Of a stretch of DNA of 64,000 nucleotides, positions 1-9,804 are shown piece after piece. Every line of letters starts with the position of its first letter. Positions within the stretch are counted from its first letter, which is position 1. A program made the position numbers and the translations under genes. Source of the stretch: Gloeopeniophorella convolvens (taxonomy: Eukaryota > Basidiomycota > Agaricomycetes > Russulales); contig WTXD01000001.1 in the NCBI GenBank assembly GCA_022496205.1, positions 1,240,001-1,304,000 of the forward strand. The letters run 5' to 3'. Under the pieces are notes generated by a model. The model was not told the origin of the DNA, searched no databases, and saw only the letters and a program-made list of their open reading frames with translations.

Positions 1-2
1 TC

Positions 3-944
3 GAGGAACGGATCGATTATATGGACGAGCTGATGCGTTCTAAGACACAAGAGATCGAAGAGAATGACGATCGCTTCATTGAGTATGTCGAGTTGGAGTT
101 TGACTGTTCATCGGAACTCACTGACCATTGTCTCAGACTACACAAAGAGAGAAAGAAGCTGAATGCGAAGGTCGAGACCCTCACCCGAAAGGTGCAGACC
201 TTGCAAGGAAAGGTCGCCGCTCTCAAGGATGCTGCAGCGACCAATCAACAGCCAACGCAGCCAATCGCCTCCTCTTCTAAGCAAAGCCCGGCTCAGCTGA
301 CTGTCGCTGCCGTGCCAGCTCAGTTTCCCGCCGCCCCAGCCCCAGTACAATCCCGCAAGTCCACATCTCCTATGCCCTCCGCTCCAGTCGCCTCTCCATC
401 ACGTTCTCGTGCTATCTCCGGTCCATCCACGTCATTCAATGTCAGGACGCCAGACAGCCGGCCAGCACCATCAGTTTTCCGAGCAAGGACACCTGAACCC
501 GCGCAAGATCCTTTCTTGGAGCTCCGGGGCCCACTCCCGACGACCGCAGTTGCTGGCAAGAAGCGAGCTGCACCTGATGACTCCGATGAGGTGAGACGTG
601 CCCAAGGCTTCACGTCGGACGGGGTGCTCGCCACCAACCGCAACGCCGCTACAACACCGCGCCGTCGGAAGAGTCTGCGCACAGGCTTTACCCCTGTCAG
701 AAATACCACGACACAGCCAATGACAACGTTGGCTGCGGATTGTCAGGCTCCTGCTCCAGCGCCCGCGCCCCCCGTCATCTCCGATGTCACCAACAGCCCA
801 CGGGGCAAGCAACAAGCAGACGCGAAGGTTAAGCGGAGTTGGCTGGGGATGCGAAAGACAAAGCCTACCCAGTCCAGCGGCTCTGCGGCGAGTAGAACAA
901 TGACAACATCAGGCCGGGGTACCGTCTTCGAGAGGGCTCCTTGA
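3..944 (+). CDS. Coiled-coil protein with basic Ser/Pro-rich tail, 5' partial
   Basis: The open frame runs in from the left edge, so the first exon(s) lie outside the window. The first 75 or so visible residues are rich in E, K, L and heptad-like (ELMRSKTQEIEEN, then KKLNAKVETLTRKVQTLQGKV), which suggests a coiled coil. The remaining 230 residues are a low-complexity Pro/Ala/Ser/Thr/Arg tail with repeated short basic TP/SP sites (TPRRRKS, FTPVR), possible targets of proline-directed kinases. No catalytic domain is visible and I do not recognise the family. A cytoskeletal or spindle-associated protein would fit this architecture, but that is a guess. The stop is followed by 364 bp before the next start. 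Confidence 0.7.
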   Translation, partial: EERIDYMDELMRSKTQEIEENDDRFIEYVELEFDCSSELTDHCLRLHKERKKLNAKVETLTRKVQTLQGKVAALKDAAATNQQPTQPIASSSKQSPAQLTVAAVPAQFPAAPAPVQSRKSTSPMPSAPVASPSRSRAISGPSTSFNVRTPDSRPAPSVFRARTPEPAQDPFLELRGPLPTTAVAGKKRAAPDDSDEVRRAQGFTSDGVLATNRNAATTPRRRKSLRTGFTPVRNTTTQPMTTLAADCQAPAPAPAPPVISDVTNSPRGKQQADAKVKRSWLGMRKTKPTQSSGSAASRTMTTSGRGTVFERAP

Positions 945-1308
945 TACTATCCGCGTGCATGCTTTTGAAGTTGTGGACGCTCATGTACATTTGACCATCC
1001 AGCACTACATGTATCGTTATTATACCACACGTCGTATTTATTCCAATCACTCTGAGAGACATCGGATTATTCCTCCTTCCCGTTTTTATTCTGACTTATT
1101 CTCGCGACGACTCGAACCGAAATTAGATCGAGTATCATGTGCATGTGAGTCGACGTCTGACGTCGTGGAGCGCCTAACTCCCGGTTCTGCGCGAGGACTC
1201 AAGCTCAAGCTCAAGGGCTGGCGTGTGCTTATATTTGAACTGTTCCGACTATAGACGCCGCATTCATCGAGAGAACACCCACTAGACTTGATATACCAAC
1301 GACATCCA
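945..1308. other. Intergenic region before the tomosyn-like gene
   Basis: This stretch between two plus-strand genes has no supported ORF. It contains a short AAGCTC triplication near 1198-1215 and a mixed pyrimidine/AT stretch around 1040-1090. It should hold the 3' end of the upstream gene and the promoter of the next one. No clear TATA box is seen. Confidence 0.5.
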
Positions 1309-4300
1309 ATGTTCAAAAGCATCGGTCGCTCTCTCCCGGACTTTTCGACGGATGTGCGAGACAGAGAGGACTGGGACGTCGGGACGCTCAGAACCCTCGA
1401 TCAAGTCTTGGACGCCGTCAGCCTTGCATTCGACCCCGTGTCGAGTATACTCGCAGTAGGTCGGTGATTTAGAGGTGCTGCAATGGTGCATTCCAGTGGC
1501 TGAGCTTCGTAGGTACGATTGGCGGCTCGATCCGCATATTTGGAGCCCCGGGCGTCGACACAAGCCTCTCGCTTTCGTCGGCTACACCAGTCAAGTTCCT
1601 GCAGTTCGCGACGAACATATTCAAGCTCATTTGCATCGGTGAGCACGTACTCGGCTGTCTATGACATTTTCTGACTGCGCAACCTGCAGATGAGAACGAC
1701 AAGCTATATCTATGGGATATCACACCACACGGACAGATCAAGCTGGAGGCCAGCATCCGTCTCGAACGACCCGTAACGTCAGTCTAGTCCCAGGTTGCAG
1801 GTTCACTCAGGGCTGAAGGTGTGCCACCACCAGCTGCCTCACCCTTTCACCGTCACATACCCATGTCAGTTCTTCCTTCAGCCCTCTTGTCGCACCGTCC
1901 TGAGCTTCGTTCCGCCTCTCAGGCGTTTCTTGGACTGGAACATGGGGAGATCAAGACTTACGATTTACTGTGCCGCCGCATCTCAACGTATGCTATTCCT
2001 AATGCTTGGGAGATCTACGAGAAGGAGTTGATATCGAGTGGGATGCTTGTGGATACTGAGGGAACGTCGTGCGTCACTATGCTCTGTGCACCGACTCGTT
2101 ACTGATTCGAATCTAGGAGAGTTCCTGTTGACGTGATTGTGCACCCCAGGGACCTGAACTTTGTCTTCATTGCGTACGGAGGTACGGATTGTTACTCGTG
2201 TCGCGACATTGCAGGAGCCTGATTTCGCTGCCCTACCTCAGGTGGTGTTGTCTTGTTTGACCTTGTAAGTCGTGTTACCTGGAGTCCAGAGAACCAACTG
2301 ACTTGAGATACCACAGAAAGGCCAAAAGACAGTCAAAACATACGAGCTGCTTATACCCGCGGGTGCCCCCGGAGGCTCGGGCTATACTGACCCAGTGCGT
2401 GATTCGTCAACCTTCCCTTTGGCGAGTCTGACACCGGCCATCTACAGGACCTTCTCAAGCACCGGAGACCGGGCGTCTCTTCTCTATCCATCCATCCCGC
2501 AGGCCATTTCTTCGCCGTCGGCCATATCGATGGCTCGATAGCGTTCTGGGCTGTTGAAGATGACGAACAACCCCTCATGGTCCGGACTCTGGATGACATC
2601 GACGTGCAAAAGGTAGATGGGGAGAAGCTGGAGGAGTACCTCCCTGACGACGAGGACCCTACCAAGCACCTGAATAGACACCATGAACCGAGAGAGCCTA
2701 TATTCAAGCTGGCTTGGAGTGGCTATCCCAATTCATACGATCCTCGAGGAGGAGAGACGTCTTTGGTGATCCTGGGCGGCCAGTTCAGCCGCGATCCGTC
2801 AGGCGTCAACGTCCTCTGGCTCCCCGCCTTCAACCCACCTGCCCCGCCGACATCGCCCGCCAATGATCAACCGTTACACCCGTTCTTCCGCACGCGATGC
2901 GAGAGTGCCTCGAGCCTCTCAGCGCTACTTCTATCGCACTCCGGACTTGTGCAGACTTCCTTCTCATGCCGCGGGATAGCCCGCATTTCGGCGGCACTTG
3001 GAATCCCACGCGATCCTCATGCTGTTCGAGGGCGAGGAGCATACCCGCGCCATCGAGGCACAGCAGTTTCCTCCCCTCGAGTTCCTCGCCGCCGCCAATA
3101 GTATCCAAGAACCTCCCAAGGATACGGATGAGGATCAACTTATCGAGGCTGCGAAGGATGCCCCGGATGCCCTCACAGACGACCTCGCGACGACCTTGCA
3201 GGCCCTGAGCGTGCATGAAGAGCCAAAGAAGCTCAACATCCCTCCCTCGCTGTGGAGCGGGCCCGACGCGATAGTCAACGCCACACTATTCTCGCTCGAT
3301 CGCATCGCCTACGAGACGCTCTCAGGACCCAGCATACACAGTCCGAATGACCTCCTTCTTGAGGGCGGCATCGCGGTCCCGGACGAGGAAGTCGCTGGCA
3401 CGATCAAGTATGCCAAGGTGCGTACACCCTTGCCTTCTGATGCCCACGCCTGACGCAGCGCGCGCAGTTCGAGCCCCATCGCATCGTCATCACGCAGAAC
3501 GCGGACCTCACGGTCCGCTTCCTCGACATATCCGTGCAGCTCCTCATCCCGACGCCCTCATCGCCCTTCACCTCTGCGTTCCCCCGCGTCCTGCCGAATC
3601 TCACCATCGACGTCCTCGCCCTCATCGGCTCCCCCGAAGTGACAGCGCACACGCCTCCCGGGTTTGCCGAGCACGCCAGGATCGAGGACGTGCAGTTCAC
3701 CGGCGAAGCGCTCGAGGTCGGTATCGTGCTCACCGGGGGCGAGGTGGTGGTATACAGGATGGTGGACCGCCAGAACCCCGACGCGCGGCAGCTGTCTGAC
3801 AGGCAGCTGGTGTCGCTCGAGCACATCCCTGTAGCCGAGGGCCTGCGCTTCAAGCCGTACTTTATGGTCAAGGCAGAGGCGCCCCTGACCGCCCTCGCGA
3901 TGTCAGACATCGGTGCGTGCCCACTGACTCAGGCTGCTCTTCGCGTCTGACCCGCTTATCGCATGCATTGTCAGGCTTTGTCGCGGCCGCGTACGCAAAC
4001 GGCGCGCTGTGCATCATCGACATGCGCGGGCCCCGCATCATGCTGCACGCCACGAAGCCGCAGCCCTCGCACCGGCACTCGTTCATGCACCGCAACTCGG
4101 CGAGCGCAGACGCAATCTCGAGCCTCGCGTGGTCCATAAGCGGGATCAAACAAGGTAGCGTGCCTTCCGGTCCATTCCTCCGCTGCACCACGCACGCACG
4201 CACGCCGCATGCACGCTGACCACCGACCGCCCGCGCGTGCGGCTGACCGCCGTCCGCGCCTCGGGCACCGCACAGACATACACCCTCGCGCGCAGCGCGG

Positions 4301-5685
4301 ACGGCGCGTGGTCCGCCCCGCCCGCGCCGTACGACGCCGACGGCGTCCCGGCGCCCCTCCCGGGCGGCACGTTCGTCCTCGACGCACGCACCGGCGCGCC
4401 GTGCCGCGCGGACAAGGCGCGCCTCGCCGTCGCGCTCGAGCACGCCCGCGCCCCCGCGCCCGCGCAGCCGGACGCGGCCGAGGACGCCGCGCAGAGCCTG
4501 CTGCTCGTCGTTGGCGCGCGCGGCGCGCGGTGCGCGGCGGACTTTGGCGAGGAGCGCGTCGCGCGCGCCGAGTGGGGCGCCCGGGGCGGCGCCGCTGCCG
4601 CGGCGGTGCGCGCACAGGTGGTCGAGCGGAACGGTACGTCGTCCCGCATTGCGTTGTGCAGTTGGAAGAATCCTGACGTAAAGTGTGGCAGGGTCGTGCG
4701 CGCTGGTGGTGCTCACGGACGGCACGAGGCGGCGGTGTACGCGCTCCCGACGCTAGAGCACCTGCACGCGCTACCGCTTCCCGGCCCCGCGCCATAGTAA
4801 GCCTGTCCATCACCGCGCCCGCGCGAACGCGAACACGCTGACGGCGCACCGCAGCGCGCCCTCGCTCGACCGCACCGGCGACCTCCTGACCATCGTGCCC
4901 CTGCACACCCCCGCCGCAAACGCAAACACAAGTACGCACGCGGCGCGCGCGAGCTCGCCGACGCCCTCGGCGGGCAGCACCGCCGCGCGCTCCGTGCGCT
5001 CCACCGCCACCGCGCCCGCACCCGCGCCGCCCGCATCGCCCGCGCGCCGCCTGCGCCTCGACACGCTCTTCAACGTCCGGCGCGGGTACCACACGCCCCT
5101 GGCGTCGCTCACCGCGCGGCGCGACGGCGGCATACCGCAGCCGCCACCCGCGCCCGCGCCGGTCGGCCTCGGGCCCGCGGGGTGGCGCGCGTGGCTCGGC
5201 GGGCTGGTCGGCGCGGCGGGGCGGGGACGACGGGGGAGCAGATCGACGCGCTGCGTGAGTCGCTGTCCTGTTTGGCGTGCGATGGGAGGCTGATGGGGGT
5301 TGCGGGGGGCGGGCAGTGGCGGGTCCGGACAGGCCGGTGCCCGAGCGGCTTGCGCCGCGCGAGGCGGCGGGGCAGGGTATGCCGAGTGGGAGGCCAGGCG
5401 CAGGGGGCGCAGGCGCGGGGCCGAGCCGCGCGGGCGCGACGGCGGCGTCTGCGGCGCGCACGCGGAATGCGTGTATGACCGGCTGCATGCGGCCGTTGCG
5501 GAGCGCGGGTGCGTGCGACCCCTGCGTGTTGTGCGATAGTGAGCTGACTGCTGCGTGCACAGGGAGATGCTGGGCGACTTGGAGACGAGCGTCAACTCGC
5601 TCGGGCAGGGAGCAAGAACATGGTGGCGCAGGCCAAGCTGCTCGCGACGAAGCAGACGGCCAAGAGCTGGCTACCAAAGTTCTGA
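1309..5685 (+). CDS. Sro7/tomosyn/lethal-giant-larvae family WD40 protein
   Basis: This gene has many exons. The conceptual protein starts MFKSIGRSLPDFSTD and continues through WD-type blades (SLAFDPVSSILAVG, GGSIRIFGAPG, KLYLWDITPHG, HFFAVGHIDGSIAFW). Near the C-terminus come NVRRGYHTPL and TGEQIDAL, and the tail GDLETSVNSLGQG..KNMVAQAK ends in WLPKF, which matches the degenerate R-SNARE-like end of Sro7/tomosyn. The family binds the plasma-membrane t-SNARE Sec9/SNAP-25 and Rab/exocyst components and regulates exocytosis at polarised sites. Small introns are clear, for example 4797-4854, which hides an apparent stop. The conserved frame is broken near 2954, 3005, 5220, 5471 and 5609, each repaired by one extra base in a G/C run. 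The 4.2-5.5 kb part is extremely GC-rich. Family assignment is firm; exact exon ends in the middle are not. Confidence 0.85.
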
Positions 5686-5741
5686 GGGTGCAGGGTCGTG
5701 TTATGCTGCACGTCACAGCTTTGTGCATGTGCGATGTGTAT

Positions 5742-6016
5742 ACATGCATACAATTACAGCTCGAGGTCGTGTAGTCGAGGGTGGAAATGACATGATCAAG
5801 GTGCGGGAATCAAGTGCCTACAGTTACTCTGACAGCTCGTACAGTTCGTGTGTGGATGCGGGGGAGTCATTGGGACTTGGACATGGATACATACAACCAA
5901 TTACAACCCGAGGTCGTGAAAAGGGACATGAGGTGCAGCCCAGGAATCAAATGTATACAGTTACAGCTTTGCGGTTCGTGTGCGGGGTCGTGAGAGTCAC
6001 TTGGATTTGGACATGT
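5742..6016. repeat. Degenerate tandem duplication of about 135-140 bp
   Basis: Two diverged copies lie head to tail. Each begins with a block like ATTACARCYCGAGGTCGTG (near 5751 and 5902), continues through GGAATCAA..TACAGTTAC and TTCGTGTG, and ends with TTGGACATG (near 5877 and 6008). The last part of the second copy overlaps the final codons and stop of the minus-strand NTF2-like gene, so the duplication appears to have copied that gene's 3' end into the intergenic space. Confidence 0.6.
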
Positions 6017-6673
6017 ACGCGTCGGTGAGGCTGGCGGTGAGGCGCTTGCGCTGCTCGTTGAGCATGCCGAGGAAGCCGTCGTCGGCGGTCGTCTCGCGCT
6101 GGTGATTCCACTCTTCGGTGTGGCGCGTCACCTGGTGCGCGTCGTCGAGTTCGAGCGTCAAGAGCGAGTTGACAACCTGCACGCGGAACATAAGCCTGCG
6201 TTTGAAATCCACGTCAAGATACCGGTGCGCACCTTGAAAGGCGACGCCGACTGCGCATCGCGAAGTAGGCGACGTCCTGGTCGACGAGGAGCAGGCTGGC
6301 GGGCGTGCCGGGCGGGTTCTCGAGCACGCGGAACTTCTGGATGTCCGCGCGGGGGAAGAGCTGTCAAGTGGAGTGGCATGATGAGCACGGTGGAGCAGCG
6401 CGGAACCGGCAGCTAGGACGTGCCTTGGGGAGCGCGTCGAACTGCGCGCGGATCGAGTCTAGGCCGCGCGCGATGCCGACGGGTCGTGGAAGACCGCGTC
6501 CTGGGTGTAGATCTCGTATGTGCTCTGCTGAGGCTTGCAGGTGTAGAGCTCGCGCAGGGCGCGCAGGATGCGGGACTCGGGGCCGACGGCATCGACGGTG
6601 CGCTCGGGAGGGCGCGGGTCTGGTCGGGGGTGAGCCCGGACGCGTTGGGCTTGTCGGAGTTGCCAAAGATCAT
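5997..6673 (-). CDS. NTF2-like (SnoaL-fold) protein, frame broken twice
   Basis: Read on the minus strand, the product begins MIFGNSDKPNASGLTPDQTR and continues PERTVDAVGPESRILRALRELY..STYEIYTQDAVFHDP, VGIARGLDSIRAQFDALPK, then after an intron LFPRADIQKFRVLENPPG..LLVDQDVAYF. A later exon encodes NSLLTLELDDAHQVTRHTEEWNHQRE. The order of a helical start, an 'xYTQDAVFHDPxGIARG' strand and a 'THRVTRHxxEW' strand is typical of fungal NTF2-like proteins of unknown function. Two one-base gaps, in GGG runs at 6606-6608 and 6481-6483, interrupt the frame. An upstream in-frame Met (MVLCQ.., about 6788) or an earlier exon is possible because CAACAG directly precedes this ATG like a splice acceptor. Confidence 0.65.
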
Positions 6674-7250
6674 CTGTTGCCTGGGTGGGTTTTGGTAGGG
6701 CAGGGGCTGCTTTGCGTTGGATATGCGGCGGAGAGAGGCGGTGCGAGTGATCTGGAGGTGCGGCGGGGGTGGCTGGCAGAGGACCATGGCGGTGGACTGG
6801 GTGGCTTTAAAGATGGAGGGGGAACGATGTGGACGAGCGCATCGGGGGCGAGTTTTAAGGGAGGTCGAGAAATGATGCAACGGGGCTCGTCATCTGCTTT
6901 GGCACGCATCTCTGCTTCCGTCTGCGAACCTGGTTCCTCGCGATGCCCCGCCGTGGTGCCCATACGTGCCCCAGTCTCAGCCTCGTGCCAATCACAGAGT
7001 TCCCCGTCAGCCAGCCAGCGCATTTCCCAGAAGTGCGAGAACGAGAAAAGTGCGATAATATTTAGCAGAAAATGAAGCGAGGAATGAATTCGAATCGGAT
7101 GACAGCGCATGCTCGAATGCATTCCAGCAAAGCCACCGCCACAAATGGCAACTCGCGCCATATTCGTCTATCGCCCACCGTCGACGCTCACAACGCCTCC
7201 CTCAGGCTCGCCGCCACCTCGGATCTTCTCGTGCATACAATCCGCATACA
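6674..7250. promoter_or_regulatory. Divergent promoter region, NTF2-like gene / GOS1
   Basis: This 577-bp spacer separates the minus-strand NTF2-like gene from the plus-strand SNARE gene, so both promoters should lie here. It has an AT-richer core around 7030-7110 and pyrimidine-rich DNA just before 7251. If the NTF2-like gene has an extra 5' exon, part of the left end is transcribed. No sharp TATA element is visible. Confidence 0.45.
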
Positions 7251-8278
7251 ATGGCCACGTACGACTCGCTCCACAGACAGTGTCGCACCCTCGAATCCCT
7301 CTTCGACGCAAAACTCACCTCCTACTCTCGCCTCGCCGCCTCCGTCTCTCGTGCAGGCACAGACAACGACCTCGAGGCAGGTCCATCATGGCGCGAGGCA
7401 GAGAGCGAAGTCGACGAGCTCCTCGAAAAGGTGTGCCTCCACCCTTGCCCTCGTGCGCCAGAGACTGACGACCGCGGGCAGCTCGGCGAGACCAACGCGG
7501 CGCTCGACGCCGTCGCCCATGATACCAGCAACCCCCCATCACAGTCCATGCTGCGTGCCATCCAACGCCACCGAGACGTGTACCAAGACTACGGCCGCGA
7601 GTTTCGGCGGACAAAGGTGTGCCCCAGCGGCCCATGTGGTACCCGCCCGCGTCCCCGCTCACGTACGCGCACTGCGCCGCAGGCGAACGTCCAGGCGGCG
7701 GTTGACCAAGCCAACCTGCTCTCTGGCGTGCGCAACGACATCGAGTACGTCCGCCGCGCGCCCCTGGCTCGGCGCGGGCTCGCTTGCCCCGGCCACCGCT
7801 AATCCCGATATCCCGCTCCGTAGCGCGCACAAGTCCTCCGCCGCCGACGCTCTCCTCGCGGAGCGCGGGCACATCGACTCGTCCCACCAGATGATCGACG
7901 CCACCCTCGAGTGCGCTTCCGTCCTGCCCTGCCCGTCTCCGCCGACGCTGACCCGCCGCCACCCTGTCCCTGCAGCAGGCCCACGAGACGCGCACCGAAT
8001 TTGCGCGCCAACGCTCGTCGCTCGGCTCCATCCAGACGCGCATGGTCGGTGTCCTCAGTGCGTCCCTTTGCTCCGTTCCCCTTCTTCACTAGGCGCGGCG
8101 CTCGGCTGACGGCCCGTATGTTTTTTTTTCGTGCGTGTGTGCATTTGCTTCAGACACTGTCCCGGGCATCAACAACATCCTATCTATGATCCACAAGCGC
8201 CGACGGCGCGACGCGTACATCATCGGCGGACTCATTGGCATTTGTCTCTTCTTCCTTTTGCGCTACCTGTTTCGGTAG
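7251..8278 (+). CDS. GOS1: Golgi SNARE Gos1/GS28 (GOSR1)
   Basis: The product starts MATYDSLHRQCRTLESLFDAKL, includes a Qb-SNARE region (QAHETRTEFARQRSSLGSIQTRM..NTVPGINNILSMIHKRRRRD) and ends with one hydrophobic anchor, YIIGGLIGICLFFLLRYLF, at the extreme C-terminus. This is the architecture of Gos1/GS28, which acts in ER-Golgi and intra-Golgi vesicle fusion. At least four introns of 50-90 nt interrupt the gene, the last just before NTVPGIN. One exon junction, at GA/GTGCGC (7909-7912), is out of phase by one base. Restoring a second G at 7911 gives the expected ..TLEQAHETR.. frame. The gene is convergent with the TatD gene, 153 bp away. Confidence 0.88.
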
Positions 8279-8431
8279 CCCATGGCCCGCGGCGCTGCGC
8301 GCGCGGGGTCGCGATGGGGCTATCTTTATGTTTTGATGTCATTACCTGCTTTCTTAATGATCATATGAATCCAGTTTGGTTTCCACGCCCGCACGGGAAC
8401 GTGTATCAAGAGCCGCAATAGTACTCTGAGC

Positions 8432-9740
8432 CTAAGTAGCTGCGCGGCGATCATCGCACCGCGTCGGGGCCATGGGGTTGAAACGGGGGCCCCGTCGGAC
8501 CTTGGCACGTACCTGCGCCCGCGCCCGCGTCCTCGGCCTCAGAGTCACCGCTCTCGACCAGACCAAGGCTGTAGTCGCGCCGCTTGCGCAGCCGCGCGGC
8601 ACCCGCGCAGGCGGCGCGGCGTGCCCCCCGCGCACAAACGCGCGCCAGTTGGCCTCGAGCCGCCGCACGGCGCCCCACTGCGCCGCATCTGCATCCGCAT
8701 CCGCGGGCGCCGCGTCGTCGTCGTCGTCGTCGTCCCACGCCTCCTCGACCGCCCACCCGCGCACGTCCGCGACGACGCAGAGCATGTCCCACGTGCGCGC
8801 GGGCGCGCCGCGCGCATCGGGCCAGTCCGACTCGACGAGCAGGCGCGTCGGCGCGCAGGCCGGATGAGCGCGGTGTGGTTCGGCGAGCGGCCGTTGATCG
8901 CCGTCGAGAGCGAGAGGAACGCGTTGGGGTGGTCCTTCTGCACGCGTGCGCGCGGGAGCTCGAGCGTCATGTGTGTGTGCGGGCGGCGGGCGGGGGCGCG
9001 CGCACCTCGATCGCGCGCCATACCTCGGGGCTCAGCCCGCAGCTGTGCAGGTCGACGCTGAGCGCGCGCCACGCGGCGCCGTGCGCGCGCGCCATGCGCG
9101 CGAGCAGCGCCTGCGTCTGCGCGGGCGCTTTCACGCTGTGCAGGCTCACGTTGCGCCGCAGCTCGGCCGCGAGCGCGAGCTGCGCCTCGAGCAGCGCGAG
9201 CTGGTGCGCGAGCGGCGTGGAGAAGGGCGAGAGCGCGCGCGGGGCGGTGGCGGAGGCGGAGGCGGTGGCGGGGAAGGGCACGCGCGCGGCGCGGTCGAGC
9301 CCGACTTCGCCTAGCATGGCGTGTGGGAAGGCGGTCAGGTGCGCGCGCACGTCGGCGAGGACGGTCGCGAGCGGCGTCGGCGCGGGCAGCGCCGGCAGCA
9401 GGCGCGCAAAGGCGGCCTCGAGGTCCTCGCTGTGCGCGCCGTCGGCGGGGAGGAAGAGCGCGCGGTAGTGCGCCTCTGCGGGCGGCGCGGGCGGCGGCGC
9501 GAGGCTGATCGTGTGCGCCCACCAGGGGTGGTACCCGAACGCGGGGACGACGCGGTCCGGGTGCGCGCGCGCGAGCGCGGCGACGCGCGGTTGGTCCGCG
9601 GCGTGCGTGGACATTGCGGCGAGGGTGAGGGGCGGGGGCGGGAGGGTGCTGGGGTCCGGGAGGGCGGGGGCGTCGGTGGGGTGGCAGTGGGCGTCGACGA
9701 CGTGTGCGAGGACGGCGGGCGGCGGGAGCGGGCGCGACAT
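8432..9740 (-). CDS. TatD-family metal-dependent hydrolase (Scn1-like)
   Basis: The minus-strand product begins MSRPLPPPAVLAHVVDAHCHPTD and carries the full series of TatD metal ligands: DAHCH near the N-terminus, GYHPWW, GEVGLDR, SLHSVKA, DLHSCG and VESDWPD near the C-terminus. Relatives include fission yeast Scn1 and the TatD deoxyribonuclease family, which are TIM-barrel hydrolases with a two-metal centre. One intron lies at about 8943-9004. An Asp-rich insert (seven consecutive Asp codons) sits near 8715-8735. One base is missing near 8858-8863, between LIR and CAPTRLLVESDW. The precise C-terminus is unsure because the last 40 residues are low complexity. The substrate cannot be told from the sequence. 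Confidence 0.82.
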
Positions 9741-9804
9741 TGCGGGCGGTGGAGAGGCTTGCGATCGATGATATGTAATTACGTGACTCGCTCAGGCTCT
9801 GCGC
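9741..9804. promoter_or_regulatory. 64-bp bidirectional spacer between TatD-like and TRM5 start codons
   Basis: The two start codons face away from each other and are only 64 bp apart. The spacer includes an AT-rich core (ATGATATGTAATTACGTGAC) with a TTACGTGAC box at 9779-9787, similar to bZIP/CRE-type sites. Both transcripts must start in or very near this interval. Confidence 0.6.

Noticed and set aside
3971..5749. 592-codon open frame on the minus strand
   Set aside because: It is Arg/Ala/Pro-rich with no motif and lies antisense to the conserved tomosyn exons in extremely GC-rich DNA, where stop codons are rare in all frames.
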